64,000 bases of DNA from Variovorax paradoxus (GTDB taxonomy: Bacteria; Pseudomonadota; Gammaproteobacteria; Burkholderiales; Burkholderiaceae_C): positions 31,406 to 95,405 of the forward strand of contig NZ_JAGGNU010000011.1 of assembly GCF_018614915.1 (NCBI RefSeq), read 5' to 3'. Shown one piece after another: positions 19,468 through 30,118 of this stretch (position 1 is its first letter; every line of letters begins with the position of its first letter). The position numbers and the translations under genes are program-made. The notes beneath the pieces are model-generated. The model ran no database searches and was not told the DNA's origin. It worked only from the letters and a program-made list of their open reading frames with translations.

Positions 19468-20571
19468 AAATTTCCCGTCGCTGATGATCGACAGGTCGGC
19501 GAAGTCGATGCCCGAGTGGTCCTGCGGCGAATAGCTGATCTCCAGGCCGCCGCCCAGGTCGAGGCCGCGGATGCTTTCCAGCGCAGCGAGCACCTTGGCG
19601 CGGGTCGGCTTGGGGCCGGCGCGGCGCAGCGCCTCGACCAGCACCTTGGCCGAGGCGAAGCCTTCGAGTGCGGCCGGCGAGAGCTCGTTCTGCCCCTTGG
19701 CCCGCGCCAGCGCCAGCGCTTCCTTGACCATCGGATGCCCGATCGATCGCTCGTTGGGAAACACCTGCGTCACGATCACGCCGCGGCTCGCTTCGCCCAG
19801 CTGCTTGATGAAGCCCGATGAAGCGTTGTTCGACAGCGTGACCACCTGGGCCGCCGAGCCCGCCGCGCGCAGCGCCTTGACGCCTTCGACCACCGCGGTG
19901 CCGGACCCGATCCACACCACCGCCTGCGCGTTGGCGGCCGCGATCTTCGGCACGATGGCCGCATAGTCGGGCTTGTCCCGGTCGGCCGGCACCGTTGCCG
20001 CCGGCGCTGCCTTGACCTTGTTGAAGCCGTTCATCGCGCCTTCGAGCGCGTCCTGGCCGAAGGAATCGGTCACGTGCACCACCGCGATCCGGCTGACGCC
20101 GATGGTCAGCAGGTGCGCCACCGCCTTCTCGGCCTCGCGCTGGTAGCTGGAGCGCACGTTGAACACGTGCTTCTGCACCGGCTTGTGCAGCACCATGGCG
20201 CCGGTGGAGGGGCCGATCAGCGCCACGTCGTTCTTGTCGAGCCACGGGATGATCGCCTGCGAATGCGGGGTGCCGCGGCTCATGAACAGGGCCAGCACTT
20301 TCTTGTCCTCGATCAGCACGCGGGCGTTCTCGCTCGCCCGCTTGACGTCGAAGGCGTCGTCCATGCGCAGCACCTCGATCTTCTCGCCGCCGATGCCGCC
20401 CTGGGCATTGGCCGCGTCGATCACCAGCTGCGCGCCGGCAATCGTCTCGTTCACGCTGGCGGCCACCGAGCCGCTCATGCCGGCGGTCTGGCCGATCAGG
20501 ATCTGGGCGCCGGCGTTCAGGGTGCCGAGCGCCAGCACGACGGCTGTGCAAAGCACGCGCTTCTTTTTCAT
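19459..20571 (-). CDS. ABC transporter periplasmic substrate-binding protein (LivK/branched-chain amino-acid type)
   Basis: A 370-aa periplasmic binding protein of type I fold. It has a signal peptide (MKKKRVLCTAVVLALGTLNAGAQ, cleaved near residue 22) and a mature start ILIGQTAGMSGSVAAS typical of LivK-like receptors. Further blocks are GGIGGEKIEVLRMDD and HVTDSFGQDALEGA. No permease or ATPase genes are adjacent, so it is an orphan receptor that either shares a transporter encoded elsewhere or feeds a sensor. The ATG has GAAGG upstream. It diverges from uvrA. Confidence 0.88.
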   Translation of the reverse strand: MKKKRVLCTAVVLALGTLNAGAQILIGQTAGMSGSVAASVNETIAGAQLVIDAANAQGGIGGEKIEVLRMDDAFDVKRASENARVLIEDKKVLALFMSRGTPHSQAIIPWLDKNDVALIGPSTGAMVLHKPVQKHVFNVRSSYQREAEKAVAHLLTIGVSRIAVVHVTDSFGQDALEGAMNGFNKVKAAPAATVPADRDKPDYAAIVPKIAAANAQAVVWIGSGTAVVEGVKALRAAGSAAQVVTLSNNASSGFIKQLGEASRGVIVTQVFPNERSIGHPMVKEALALARAKGQNELSPAALEGFASAKVLVEALRRAGPKPTRAKVLAALESIRGLDLGGGLEISYSPQDHSGIDFADLSIISDGKFKR

Positions 20572-20671
20572 GGGAGAACCTTCGGATTTGGGGAAGAAGA
20601 AAATGCGTCTATTTGTTACCGGCTGACGCTTTGGTCTTATTCGGGAAAACCCCCGCCACTCGACCGGCCAT

Positions 20672-20710
20672 GTGCAGCTTTGCACGAAGCCCGCGCCGGC
20701 TTCCTAGAAT
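20672..20710 (+). promoter_or_regulatory. Candidate uvrA promoter with inverted repeat
   Basis: TTGCAC (20680-20685) and TAGAAT (20705-20710) resemble sigma-70 boxes, with a somewhat long 19-base spacer, 24 bases before the uvrA ATG. GTGCA-GCTT-TGCAC overlaps the -35 box as a perfect inverted repeat that could bind a regulator. No LexA-type CTGT-N8-ACAG box is visible. Confidence 0.35.
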
Positions 20711-20734
20711 GTCTGCCCCACCCCCAAGGCACTC

Positions 20735-23700
20735 ATGACACAGGGCTCCATCCGGATTCGCGGTGCACGTCAGCACAATCTCCAGAACCTCGACCTCGAC
20801 ATCCGCACCGGCGAGATGACGGTGGTCACCGGCCCGAGCGGCTCGGGCAAGTCGAGCCTGGTGTTCGACACGCTGTACGCCGAGGGCCAGCGGCGCTACG
20901 TCGAGACCTTTTCGGCCTACGCGCGCCAGTTCCTGGACCGCATGGACAAGCCGGCGGTCGACAAGGTGGAGGGCGTACCGCCCGCCATCGCGATCGACCA
21001 GACCAACCCGGTGCGCTCCTCGCGCTCGACCGTCGGCACGATGACCGAGCTCAACGACCATCTGAAGCTGCTGTTCGCGCGTGCGGCGCAATTGTTCGAC
21101 CGCGAAACTGGCTTGGCGGTGCGGCACGATTCGCCCGATTCCATCTATGCGGAGCTTGTCGCGCGCGCGGCCGAGGCGGGCGATCCGCGCGTAGTGCTCA
21201 CTTTCCCGGTGGAGCTGCCGGCGAGCACCAGCGCCGAGGAGGTCACGCAGTGGCTGTCGGCCAGCGGCTTCACGCGCGTGCAAGCCGAACGCGAGGTCGC
21301 GACGCCGACCGGGCCGCGCAAGGTGCTCGACGTGGTGGCCGATCGCTTCCGCATCGCCGGCGCCGAGCGCGCACGCGTCATCGAAGCGATCGAGGTCGCG
21401 CTCAAGCGCGGCAGTGGACGGCTCACGGTGTACGCGCTCGAGTCGAACGAGCGCCCCGCCGCCGGGCCGCCCCAAGGCGGGGCAGCCCCCTCGGGGGGCA
21501 GCGAACCACACGAAGTGGGGAGCGTGGGGGCCATGTGGAAGTTCTCGACCGGCCTGCACTGCCCCGAAAGCGACATCCGCTACGGCGACCCGATCCCGTC
21601 GATGTTCTCCTTCAACTCGGCCGTCGGCGCCTGCGAGACCTGCCGCGGCTTCGGCCGCGTGATCGGCGTCGACCTTGGCCTGGTGATTCCGAACGACAAG
21701 CTCACGCTGCGCGCCGGCGCCATCAAGACCATCCAGACCCCGGCCTGGAAGGAAGCGCAGGACGACCTGATGCGCCACGCCGAGGCCGCCGGCATCCCGC
21801 GCGACACGCCGTGGAACAAGCTCACGCGCGAGCAGCAGGCCTGGGTGATCGAGGGCTCGCCCAACTGGAAGGGCAAGTGGAACCAGCAGTGGTATGGCGT
21901 GCGCCGCTTCTTCGGCTACCTGGAAAGCAAGGCCTACAAGATGCACATCCGCGTGCTCTTGTCCAAGTACCGCAGCTACACGCCGTGCCCGGTCTGCGCC
22001 GGCGCGCGCCTGAAGCTCGAAAGCCTGCTGTGGCGCATCGGCAGCAAGGAAGACGCGGATGCGGTGCTCGAGCCTTCGAAGCGCTTCATGCCGATCGGCG
22101 TGAAGTGGTCGCGCGAGCAGCTGGAGGCGTTGCCGGGCCTGTGCCTGCACGACCTGATGCTGCTGCCTATCGAGCGGCTGCGGCGCTTCTTCGACGGCAT
22201 CGAGAGCCATGGCAACAGCAGCAACGCGAGCGAGGGCGACGTGCAGGCGCTCAAGCTGCTGTTCGAGGAGATCACGACGCGCCTGCGCTACCTGCACGAC
22301 GTCGGCATCGGCTACCTCACGCTCGACCGCCAGAGCCGCACGCTCTCCGGCGGCGAGGTGCAGCGCATCAATCTCACGACCGCGCTCGGCACCTCGCTGG
22401 TCAACACGCTGTTCGTGCTCGACGAGCCCAGCATCGGGCTGCATCCGCGCGACATGAACCGCATCACCGAGGCCATGCTGCGCCTGCGCGATGCCGGCAA
22501 CACGCTGGTGGTGGTGGAGCACGATCCGGCCGTGATGCTGGCCGCCGACCGCGTGATCGACATGGGCCCCGGCCCCGGCGTGCGCGGCGGGCAGATCGTG
22601 TTCGACGGCAGCACCGACGCCTTGCGCGACGCCGAGACGCTGACCGGCCAGTACCTGGGCGGGCGCAAGCAGATCGGCATGGGCTTCCGCCGCATGGTGA
22701 GCGAGAACACGCCGCGGCTCATCCTCGAAGGCGTGCGCGAGCACAACCTGCAGAACATCACGGTCGAGCTGCCGCTCGCGCGCCTGGTCTGCATCACCGG
22801 CGTCAGCGGCTCGGGCAAGTCGACGCTGATCCAGGACGTGCTGGCGCCCGCGCTGATGCGCCACTTCGGCCGCGCGACCGAATCGCCGGGCGCGCACGAC
22901 CGCATGCTGGGCGCCGATCACCTGAGCGACGTGGTCTTCGTCGACCAGTCGCCGATCGGCAAGACGGCGCGCTCCAACCCGGCCAGCTACGTCGGCGCGT
23001 GGGACGCGATCCGCGAGATCTTCGCCACCGCGACGCTCTCTCGGCAGCGCGGCTACACCGCCTCGAAGTTCAGCTTCAACAGCGGCGACGGACGCTGCCC
23101 GACCTGCGGCGGCTCGGGCTTCGAGCACGTGGAGATGCAGTTCCTCTCCGACGTCTACCTGCGCTGCCCCGACTGCGACGGCAAGCGCTACCGGCCCGAG
23201 ATCCTCGAGGTGACGATCGAGCGTGCGGAGCGCAGCTTCAACGTCGCCGACGTGCTCGAGCTCACGGTGGCCGAGGCCGCCGCCGTTTTTGCGAACGACC
23301 GCGAGGTGCTGCGCGTGCTGCAGCCGATCGTCGACGTCGGCCTGGACTACGTCAAACTCGGCCAGCCGGTGCCCACGCTCAGCGGCGGCGAGGCGCAGCG
23401 CCTCAAGCTCGCGGGCTTCCTCGCCGAGGCGGCGAAGAGCGGCAGCGCCAGCAAGCAGCCGCTGGCGCGCAAGGGCACGCTGTTCCTGTTCGACGAGCCG
23501 ACCACCGGCCTTCACTTCGACGACATCGCACGGCTGATGCGCGCGCTGCGCAAGCTGCTCGATGCCGGCCATTCGCTGATCGTGATCGAGCACAACCTCG
23601 ACGTCATCCGCGCCAGCGACTGGCTGGTCGACCTCGGCCCCGAAGGCGGCGAGGGCGGCGGCCAGGTGGTGGCGGTGGGCACGCCGGAGCAGGTGCGCGA

Positions 23701-26695
23701 GAACCGCGCCTCGCTCACTGGTGCCGCACTGCTCGACTACGACCTGGCCGTCGGGCCCGGCGCCTACAAGGTGGCGGAGCGCGCGGCGCGTTCCTATGCG
23801 GCGCGCGTGAAGCCGGCGCAGGGCCGCGACGCGGTGCAGATCGTCAACGCGCGCGAGCACAACCTGAAGAACCTGTCGGTCGACATCCCGCGCGGCAAGT
23901 TCAGCGTGGTCACCGGCGTCAGCGGCTCGGGCAAGTCGACGCTGGCCTTCGACATCCTGTTCAACGAAGGCCAGCGGCGCTACCTCGAATCGCTCAACGC
24001 CTATGCCCGCAGCATCGTGCAGCCGGCCGGCCGGCCGGAGGTCGACGCGGTCTACGGCATCCCCCCGACGGTCGCGATCGAACAGCGCCTGTCGCGCGGC
24101 GGGCGCAAGAGCACCGTGGGCACCACCACCGAGGTCTGGCACTTCCTGCGCCTGCTCTACGTCAAGCTGGGCATCCAGCACTGCGTCCACGATGGCGCGG
24201 CGGTGCAGCCGCAGACGCCCGACAGCATCGCGGCGCAGCTCTTGAAGAACTTCAAGGGCCAGCACGTTGGCCTGCTCTCGCCGCTGGTGAGCAACCGCAA
24301 GGGCGTCTACACCGAGCTGGCCGACTGGGCGCGCCCGCGCGGCTACACGCACCTGCGGGTGGACGGCGAATTCCTGCCCACCACCGGCTTCCCGCGCATC
24401 GACCGCTTCAAGGAGCACAGCATCGAGCTGCCGGTGGCCAGCCTCGACGTGCTGCCTTCGGAAGAGACGGCGCTGCGCCAGGCGCTGGCCCGCGCACTCG
24501 AACACGGCAAGGGCGTGGTGCACGTGCTGAGCGATCTCACCGGCCTGCGCGGCGCCATGATGGCCAATGCGCCGACCGGCGGCATCGGCCGCGCGCACGT
24601 GTTCTCCACGCTGCGCGCCTGCCCGGTCTGCAGCACCAGCTATGCGGAGCTCGATCCGCGCCTCTTCTCCTACAACAGCAAGCACGGCTGGTGCCCCGAT
24701 TGCGTCGGCACCGGCGTCAAGCTCACCAGCCAGCAGCGCAAGGTCTACGACGACTCGGTGCTGGCCGACGACCAGAAGGGCCGCGAGCAGACCTTTGCCG
24801 AGCCGGAGGCGGAGGACGTGGGCGATGTGGTGTGCCCGACTTGCGAGGGGACGCGCTTGAACGCGACCGCGCGAGCGGTTCTGTTCGGCGGGGGAGCCCC
24901 TCACCCCAGCCCTCTCCCCGGCGGGGAGAGGGAGCCGAAGCCCGCATTGCTCCCTCTCCCGCCGGCGGGAGAGGGCTGGGGCGAGGGCGGCATCGGCATC
25001 ACGCAGCTCGCACGCATGAGCGTCACCGACATCCGCCTGTGGTTCGAGAACCTCGCCCTCAGCGGCCGCCAGGCCGAGATCGCGCGCGACCTGGTGCCCG
25101 AGATCAAGAGCCGGCTCGAGTTTCTCGAAGAGGTGGGCCTCGGCTATCTCACGCTCGACCGCGGCGCGCCCACGCTTTCGGGCGGCGAGGCGCAGCGCAT
25201 CCGCCTGGCGGCGCAGCTCGGCAGCAACCTGCAGGGCGTGTGCTACGTGCTCGACGAGCCCACCATCGGCCTGCACGCGCGCGACAACCAGATCCTCTTG
25301 GACGCGCTGCACAAGCTGGGCGACAAGGGCAACACGCTGGTGGTGGTGGAGCACGACGAAGACACCATCCGCCGTGCCGACCACATCATCGACATCGGCC
25401 CCAGCGCCGGCAAGCGCGGCGGCCGGCTGGTTGCCGAGGGCTCGGTCGCCGACATCCAGGGCGCTGGCGATTCGCAGACCGGCCGCTACCTTCGCGACGC
25501 GATCAGGCATCCGCTGCAGCCGCGGCGCCCGGTGCCGCTGCCCGAGCCCGGCGCGCCCGACTGGCTCTCCGTGCGCGGCGCCGACCTGCACAACCTGCAG
25601 GAGGTCACGGTCTCGCTGCCGCTGCACCGGCTGGTGGCCGTGACGGGCGTCAGCGGATCCGGCAAGTCCACGCTCGCGCGCGACGTGCTGCTGGCCAACG
25701 TGTACGCGATCGTGGTGCAGCGCATGACCAAGGCCGGCCGCGATGCCGACGCCGCGGGCAAGCGGCCCAAGTGGGTGGGTTGCAGCGGCATCGACGGCTA
25801 CGAAGGCATCGACCGCGTGCTCGAGGTCGACCAGACGCCGATCGGCAAGACCCCGCGCAGCTGCCCGGCCACCTACATCGGCTTCTGGGACACCATCCGC
25901 AAGCTCTTCGCCGACACGCTCGAGGCCAAGGCGCGCGGCTACGGGCCGGCGCGCTTCAGCTTCAACACCGGCGAGGGCCGCTGCCCCGGCTGCGACGGCG
26001 CCGGCGTGCGCACCATCGAGATGAGCTTCCTGCCCGACGTCAAGGTGCCTTGCGAGGTCTGCCACGGCGCGCGCTTCAATCCCGAGACGCTGGCCGTGAG
26101 CTGGCGCGGCAAGAGCATCGGCGACGTGCTGCAGATGGAGGTCGACGAGGCGGTGGAGTTCTTCGCTGCCATGCCCAACATCAGCCATCCGTTGCAGCTG
26201 CTCAAGGACGTGGGCCTGGGCTACCTCACGCTGGGCCAGCCCTCGCCGACGCTGTCGGGCGGCGAGGCGCAGCGCATCAAGCTCGTGACCGAGCTCAGCA
26301 AGGTGCGCGACGACGTCACGCGCCGCGGCAACAAGGCGCCGCACACGCTCTACGTGCTCGACGAGCCGACCGTCGGCCTGCACATGGCCGACGTCGAGAA
26401 GCTGATCCACGTGCTGCACCGGCTGGTGAACGGCGGCCACAGCGTGGTCGTGATCGAGCACGACCTCGACGTGATCGCCGAGGCCGACTGGCTGATCGAT
26501 CTCGGCCCCGAAGGCGGCAACGGCGGCGGGCGCGTGGTCGCCGCGGCGCCGCCCGAGGAGGTGGTGAAGCTGCGCACGCACACCGGCGTGGCGCTGGGGC
26601 CGGTGCTGGCGCGCGGCGCCGGCCGGCACGAAGTCGTGCAGCTGCCGGTACCGCCGGCGCCGTCCGTACCGGAGCGCGCGCGGCGCGAAGCCTGA
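20735..26695 (+). CDS. uvrA: Double-length UvrA (tandem UvrA-UvrA, four ATPase cassettes)
   Basis: A 1986-aa excinuclease-type damage-recognition ATPase, twice the usual length of about 940 residues. Four Walker A motifs are present, beginning at residues 33 (GPSGSGKS), 689, 1061 and 1638 (GVSGSGKS). Each is followed by LSGGE signature motifs and DEP Walker B motifs. UvrA zinc-finger cysteines appear as [12 protein letters not shown] and CPDC, and again in the second half. A full UvrA-like unit therefore starts near residue 1 and another near 1050. Two stretches are encoded by palindromic DNA repeats: residues about 240-266 and 1386-1419. Giant UvrA forms are known in beta- and gammaproteobacteria, usually alongside a normal uvrA elsewhere. 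The stop overlaps the next ATG (TGATG). Confidence 0.92.
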   Translation: MTQGSIRIRGARQHNLQNLDLDIRTGEMTVVTGPSGSGKSSLVFDTLYAEGQRRYVETFSAYARQFLDRMDKPAVDKVEGVPPAIAIDQTNPVRSSRSTVGTMTELNDHLKLLFARAAQLFDRETGLAVRHDSPDSIYAELVARAAEAGDPRVVLTFPVELPASTSAEEVTQWLSASGFTRVQAEREVATPTGPRKVLDVVADRFRIAGAERARVIEAIEVALKRGSGRLTVYALESNERPAAGPPQGGAAPSGGSEPHEVGSVGAMWKFSTGLHCPESDIRYGDPIPSMFSFNSAVGACETCRGFGRVIGVDLGLVIPNDKLTLRAGAIKTIQTPAWKEAQDDLMRHAEAAGIPRDTPWNKLTREQQAWVIEGSPNWKGKWNQQWYGVRRFFGYLESKAYKMHIRVLLSKYRSYTPCPVCAGARLKLESLLWRIGSKEDADAVLEPSKRFMPIGVKWSREQLEALPGLCLHDLMLLPIERLRRFFDGIESHGNSSNASEGDVQALKLLFEEITTRLRYLHDVGIGYLTLDRQSRTLSGGEVQRINLTTALGTSLVNTLFVLDEPSIGLHPRDMNRITEAMLRLRDAGNTLVVVEHDPAVMLAADRVIDMGPGPGVRGGQIVFDGSTDALRDAETLTGQYLGGRKQIGMGFRRMVSENTPRLILEGVREHNLQNITVELPLARLVCITGVSGSGKSTLIQDVLAPALMRHFGRATESPGAHDRMLGADHLSDVVFVDQSPIGKTARSNPASYVGAWDAIREIFATATLSRQRGYTASKFSFNSGDGRCPTCGGSGFEHVEMQFLSDVYLRCPDCDGKRYRPEILEVTIERAERSFNVADVLELTVAEAAAVFANDREVLRVLQPIVDVGLDYVKLGQPVPTLSGGEAQRLKLAGFLAEAAKSGSASKQPLARKGTLFLFDEPTTGLHFDDIARLMRALRKLLDAGHSLIVIEHNLDVIRASDWLVDLGPEGGEGGGQVVAVGTPEQVRENRASLTGAALLDYDLAVGPGAYKVAERAARSYAARVKPAQGRDAVQIVNAREHNLKNLSVDIPRGKFSVVTGVSGSGKSTLAFDILFNEGQRRYLESLNAYARSIVQPAGRPEVDAVYGIPPTVAIEQRLSRGGRKSTVGTTTEVWHFLRLLYVKLGIQHCVHDGAAVQPQTPDSIAAQLLKNFKGQHVGLLSPLVSNRKGVYTELADWARPRGYTHLRVDGEFLPTTGFPRIDRFKEHSIELPVASLDVLPSEETALRQALARALEHGKGVVHVLSDLTGLRGAMMANAPTGGIGRAHVFSTLRACPVCSTSYAELDPRLFSYNSKHGWCPDCVGTGVKLTSQQRKVYDDSVLADDQKGREQTFAEPEAEDVGDVVCPTCEGTRLNATARAVLFGGGAPHPSPLPGGEREPKPALLPLPPAGEGWGEGGIGITQLARMSVTDIRLWFENLALSGRQAEIARDLVPEIKSRLEFLEEVGLGYLTLDRGAPTLSGGEAQRIRLAAQLGSNLQGVCYVLDEPTIGLHARDNQILLDALHKLGDKGNTLVVVEHDEDTIRRADHIIDIGPSAGKRGGRLVAEGSVADIQGAGDSQTGRYLRDAIRHPLQPRRPVPLPEPGAPDWLSVRGADLHNLQEVTVSLPLHRLVAVTGVSGSGKSTLARDVLLANVYAIVVQRMTKAGRDADAAGKRPKWVGCSGIDGYEGIDRVLEVDQTPIGKTPRSCPATYIGFWDTIRKLFADTLEAKARGYGPARFSFNTGEGRCPGCDGAGVRTIEMSFLPDVKVPCEVCHGARFNPETLAVSWRGKSIGDVLQMEVDEAVEFFAAMPNISHPLQLLKDVGLGYLTLGQPSPTLSGGEAQRIKLVTELSKVRDDVTRRGNKAPHTLYVLDEPTVGLHMADVEKLIHVLHRLVNGGHSVVVIEHDLDVIAEADWLIDLGPEGGNGGGRVVAAAPPEEVVKLRTHTGVALGPVLARGAGRHEVVQLPVPPAPSVPERARREA
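21452..21532 (+). repeat. Family V palindromic repeat carried in frame inside uvrA
   Basis: Eighty-one bases (27 codons) match the intergenic element at 5167-5212. They contain CCCCCTCGGGGGGCAGCGA and end in GAGCGTGGGGG. They encode the low-complexity run [19 protein letters not shown] between conserved parts of the first UvrA unit, without breaking the frame. Confidence 0.8.
24893..24992 (+). repeat. Long palindromic repeat carried in frame inside uvrA
   Basis: About 100 bases form a nested palindrome. CCCCAGCCCTCTCCC on the left is answered by GGGAGAGGGCTGGGG on the right, and each arm has its own CCCTCTCC/GGAGAGGG hairpin. They encode [20 protein letters not shown] and a following Gly/Glu-rich stretch at residues about 1386-1419. 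The frame is kept. The sequence belongs to a different repeat family from the one at 21452. Confidence 0.85.
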
Positions 26696-27741
26696 TGCGG
26701 ACCTTCTACAACGACCGCCACGCGCTGCACCAGGGCAAGGTGGAGATGTTCCGCGGCGAGCTGGTGCCTTGCTTCGAGGTGCCGGCGCGCGCGGACTACG
26801 TGCTGGCGGAGCTGAAGCAGCGCGGGCTGGGGCCGATCCAGAGTCCGGCCGGGGTCGACGCTGCGGCGCTGGCCCGCGTCCATGCGCCGCGCTATCTCGA
26901 GTTCCTCGCCGGCGCCTGGGACGAGTGGATCGCGCTCGACCCGGCCAATGCCGGGCGCGATGCGCTGCCCTCCTACTGGCCGATCCGCAGCTTCCGCTCC
27001 GACGTGCTGCCCGCGAGCTTTCCGGCGCGCATGGGCCTGTTCTCGTACGACGCCGGCACGCCGCTCACGGCCGGCACCTGGACCGCGGCGCGCGCCGGCG
27101 CGGGCTGCGCACTGGGCGCGGCCGCATGCGTGCTGCAGGGCGAGCGCGCGGCCTTCGCGCTCACGCGCCCGCCGGGCCACCATGCGGGCGCCGACTTCTT
27201 CGGCGGCTACTGCTTCCTCAACAACGCGGCGATCGCGGCCCAGGGGCTGCGCGATGCCGGTATCGAGCGGGTCGCGGTGCTGGACATCGACTACCACCAC
27301 GGCAACGGCACGCAGGCCATCTTCTACGAGCGTGCCGACGTGCAGTTCACCAGCATCCATGGCGATCCGCACACCGAGTACCCGTACTACCTCGGCTATG
27401 CGGACGAAGAGGGCGCCGGCGCGGGGCTGGGCTTCAACCGCAACCTGCCGCTTCCGCGCGGGACCGGCTTCGCGCGCTGGCGCGAGGCCTTGCAAAGTGC
27501 CTTGCGCGGCATCGTGGATTTCCGGCCCGGTGCGCTGGTGGTGTCGCTCGGGCTCGATACCTTCGAGGGCGATCCGATCGCCGGCTTCGGGCTCGCCACG
27601 CCCGACTACCTGCGCATCGGCGAGGACCTGGCGCAGGCCGGCGTGCCGACCGTGTTCGTCTTCGAAGGCGGCTACGCGGTCGCGGAGGTCGGCACCAACG
27701 CGGTCAATGTGCTGGACGGTTTCATGCGGCGCGCGGGCTGA
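26695..27741 (+). CDS. Histone deacetylase-family protein, acetylpolyamine amidohydrolase-like
   Basis: A 348-aa zinc-dependent deacetylase. The start RTFYNDRHALHQGKVEMFRG and GELVPCFEVPARADYVLAEL match bacterial acetylpolyamine amidohydrolases. Catalytic blocks are RPPGHHAGADFFGGYCFLNN (tandem His) and DIDYHHGNGTQ (zinc ligands), followed by SLGLDTFEGDP and FEGGY. The likely reaction is removal of acetyl groups from acetylated polyamines or other amines. Its ATG overlaps the uvrA stop, so translation of the two is probably coupled, an unusual pairing. Confidence 0.88.
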   Translation: MRTFYNDRHALHQGKVEMFRGELVPCFEVPARADYVLAELKQRGLGPIQSPAGVDAAALARVHAPRYLEFLAGAWDEWIALDPANAGRDALPSYWPIRSFRSDVLPASFPARMGLFSYDAGTPLTAGTWTAARAGAGCALGAAACVLQGERAAFALTRPPGHHAGADFFGGYCFLNNAAIAAQGLRDAGIERVAVLDIDYHHGNGTQAIFYERADVQFTSIHGDPHTEYPYYLGYADEEGAGAGLGFNRNLPLPRGTGFARWREALQSALRGIVDFRPGALVVSLGLDTFEGDPIAGFGLATPDYLRIGEDLAQAGVPTVFVFEGGYAVAEVGTNAVNVLDGFMRRAG

Positions 27742-27835
27742 CGCCTTCGCGACATCGCGCCCGGGGGTCGAACCCGATTGCCGTCGCGCCGGCCGCGCGG
27801 CCAAATGGCGGCCCCTTCAGTCCGGAGCTCGCCTC

Positions 27836-28795
27836 ATGTTTCGTCGTTCCCTCCTGTGCCTTGCCCTGCTCGGCGTCGCCGCTACGGCGGCCCATGCGCA
27901 GCAGCCCTTTCCCAGCCGGCCCATCAAGCTCGTGATCGCCTTTCCGGCCGGCGGCCCGACCGACATCACGATGCGGCAACTGGCCGAGAACGCCTCGAAG
28001 ATCATCGGTCAGCCGATCGTGGTCGAGAACAAGCCGGGCGCCGGCGGCACGCTGCCCGCGCAGGCGCTGCAGACCGCGCCGGCCGACGGCTACACCATCG
28101 CCCAGATTCCGCTCGGCGTGTTCCGCCTGCCCTACACCACCAAGATCAACTGGGACCCGGTGAAGGACATCAGCTACGTGATCAACGTCACCGGCTACGC
28201 CTTCGGCATCGCGGTGCCGGCCGACAGCCCGATCAAGAACTGGAACGACTTCGTGGCCTACGCCAAGGCCAATCCCGGCAAGCTCACCTACGGCTCGACC
28301 GGCACCATGACCAGCCCGCACCTGACCACCGAGCTGATCGCGCAGCAGGTTGGCATCCAGCTGCAGCACGTGCCCTACAAGGGCAGCGCCGACCTGGCGC
28401 AGGCGGTGCTCGGCAACCACCTGATGGCGATTGCAGATTCGACCGGCTTCGCGCCGCTGGTGGAGGCGGGCAAGCTGCGCGTCCTCAACACCTGGGGCGA
28501 GAAGCGCCTGGCCAAGTTCCCCGATGCGCCGACGCTCAAGGAGCTGGGCATCGACATCGTGCAGAACTCGCCCTTCGGCGTCGGCGCGCCCAAGGGGACG
28601 CCGCCCGAAGTGGTGAAGAAGCTGCACGACGCCTTCAAGCAGGCGATGGAAGAGCCCAGCTACGTGACAGCGCTGGGCCGCTACGACATGCTGCCGAACT
28701 ACATGAGCTCGGCCGACTACGCGAAGTTCGCCCAGACCACCTTCACGCGCGAGAAGGCGCTGATCGAGAAGCTGGGGCTGGCCAAGCCGCAGTAG
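27836..28795 (+). CDS. Bug/TctC-family tripartite tricarboxylate transporter receptor
   Basis: A 319-aa periplasmic receptor with a signal peptide (MFRRSLLCLALLGVAATAAHAQ). The Bug hallmarks are PFPSRPIKLVIAFPAGGPTD at the mature start, VVENKPGAGGTL, and HVPYKGSADLAQAVLGN. Bug proteins bind carboxylates and other small acids. No TctA/TctB membrane genes are near, as is usual for the many orphan Bug receptors in Comamonadaceae and Bordetella. The ATG has GGAG nine bases upstream. The ligand is unknown. Confidence 0.9.
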   Translation: MFRRSLLCLALLGVAATAAHAQQPFPSRPIKLVIAFPAGGPTDITMRQLAENASKIIGQPIVVENKPGAGGTLPAQALQTAPADGYTIAQIPLGVFRLPYTTKINWDPVKDISYVINVTGYAFGIAVPADSPIKNWNDFVAYAKANPGKLTYGSTGTMTSPHLTTELIAQQVGIQLQHVPYKGSADLAQAVLGNHLMAIADSTGFAPLVEAGKLRVLNTWGEKRLAKFPDAPTLKELGIDIVQNSPFGVGAPKGTPPEVVKKLHDAFKQAMEEPSYVTALGRYDMLPNYMSSADYAKFAQTTFTREKALIEKLGLAKPQ

Positions 28796-28801
28796 CGTGC
28801 C

Positions 28802-29239
28802 GTGAACGAGTCGCTGCTTGTCGTCTGTCCGCACTGCCACACGACCAACCGCGTGCGCAGCGCGCAGCTGGGCAGCGCGCCCGATTGCGGCAACTGCCAT
28901 CGGCCGCTCTTCGCCGGCCGTTCGACGGCGCTGGACGAAGCCGCCTTCGATCGCCACGTGGCCCGCAACGAGATCCCGGTGCTGGTCGACTTCTGGGCGC
29001 CGTGGTGCGGCCCCTGCATCCAGATGGCGCCGGCCTACGAGCAGGCGGCGGCGCAGCTCGAACCGCAATTCCGCCTGGCCAAGGTCGACACCGAGGCCGT
29101 GCCCGCGTTGGGCGCGCGCTTCGGCATTCGCAGCATTCCCACGCTGGCCCTGTTCCGCGGCGGGCGCGAGATCGCGCGGCAGGCGGGCGCGATGGGCGCG
29201 GCCGACATCGTGCGCTGGGCGAGGGCGCAGTTGCCCTGA
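28802..29239 (+). CDS. trxC: Thioredoxin 2 (zinc-ribbon thioredoxin)
   Basis: A 145-aa cytoplasmic thioredoxin with an N-terminal zinc ribbon (cysteines 9, 12, 29 and 32, in CPHC and CGNC) and a thioredoxin domain with active site WCGPC (C69, C72) and the cis-Pro in IRSIPTLALF. This two-part layout is diagnostic of TrxC, an oxidative-stress disulfide reductase. GTG 28802 is the start, seven bases after the Bug gene. Confidence 0.92.
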   Translation: MNESLLVVCPHCHTTNRVRSAQLGSAPDCGNCHRPLFAGRSTALDEAAFDRHVARNEIPVLVDFWAPWCGPCIQMAPAYEQAAAQLEPQFRLAKVDTEAVPALGARFGIRSIPTLALFRGGREIARQAGAMGAADIVRWARAQLP

Positions 29240-29287
29240 AGCCGCAGCGCGGTGTGACAATCCGGCTTCCTTTGGAGGGGAAGCTCG

Positions 29288-30118
29288 ATGCCTGCACATG
29301 CGCGTCCGAATCGCCGGACATGGAGTAACCTGGCCTTCGCCTTTCTGGTGCTGCTCTCCGGCAGCGCAATGGCACAGGCGCCGCAGGCCGCCGAGCGTGC
29401 CGAACTCGCCGGCCATCCCTGGGTGGTGCCGCCGCCCAACTGGTCGCCCGAGGCCTACTTCAGCAACCTCAAGGACGGCGCCACGCTCGAGTCGCCCTTC
29501 GTCGCGCGCTTCGGCCTCTCGATGCGCGGCATCGTGCCCGCCGGCAAGACCGCCGGCCAGGCCGGGCATCACCACCTGCTGATCAACCAGCCGCTGCCGC
29601 TGGACTTCAAGAAGCCGCTGCCCTTCACCGACCAGTACATCCATTTCGGCAAGGGCCAGATGGAGACCATGATCGATCTGCCGCCGGGCAGCTATTCGCT
29701 GCGCCTGGTGCTGGCCGACCAGGGGCACATTCCCTACTTCGTCTACAGCAAGCCGTTGAAGCTCACGGTCAGCAGGCAGAACAAGGGCGTGGCGCCGGCC
29801 AGCCTGCTGGGCGAGCCGCGCATCGAGATCCTGAGCCCGGCCGATCGCAGCACGGTGCAGCTGCCGCTGCGCGTGCAGCTGCATGCGAGCGGCTACAACG
29901 TGTCGCATGCCGCGCCGAAGCTGCCGGATACGGGCCACTTCCGCCTGACGCTGGAGCGGCCGGGGCAAAAGGCAGAAGTCATCGAGCTGGACCGCGGGCA
30001 GACCGAGCTCTGGCTGAACCCGCCCAAGGGCAGCTACAGCGCGCGGCTCGAACTGCTGAACAACGCCAACGGCAAGGCGATGGCGCGCGTGAAGCCGATC
30101 GCTTTCAGCGTGCCTTGA
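29288..30118 (+). CDS. DUF4399-containing secreted protein
   Basis: A 276-aa exported protein with an N-terminal signal sequence (hydrophobic core [17 protein letters not shown], cleavage near residue 30). The first mature half carries the DUF4399 pattern [30 protein letters not shown] and [17 protein letters not shown]. The second half is an Ig-like strand-rich segment. Function is unknown. Its last 14 bases overlap the convergent HAD gene. Confidence 0.82.
   Translation: MPAHARPNRRTWSNLAFAFLVLLSGSAMAQAPQAAERAELAGHPWVVPPPNWSPEAYFSNLKDGATLESPFVARFGLSMRGIVPAGKTAGQAGHHHLLINQPLPLDFKKPLPFTDQYIHFGKGQMETMIDLPPGSYSLRLVLADQGHIPYFVYSKPLKLTVSRQNKGVAPASLLGEPRIEILSPADRSTVQLPLRVQLHASGYNVSHAAPKLPDTGHFRLTLERPGQKAEVIELDRGQTELWLNPPKGSYSARLELLNNANGKAMARVKPIAFSVP

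Noticed and set aside
24893..24992. Transcription terminator or domain boundary of two separate uvrA genes
   Set aside because: The palindrome is read through in frame, has no T run, and lies inside a UvrA unit rather than between the two units.
20609..26629. A 2006-codon open frame on the minus strand opposite uvrA
   Set aside because: It is a GC-skew shadow of uvrA: His/Ala/Val/Arg-rich with no domains, while the plus-strand frame has four Walker A motifs and zinc-finger cysteines.
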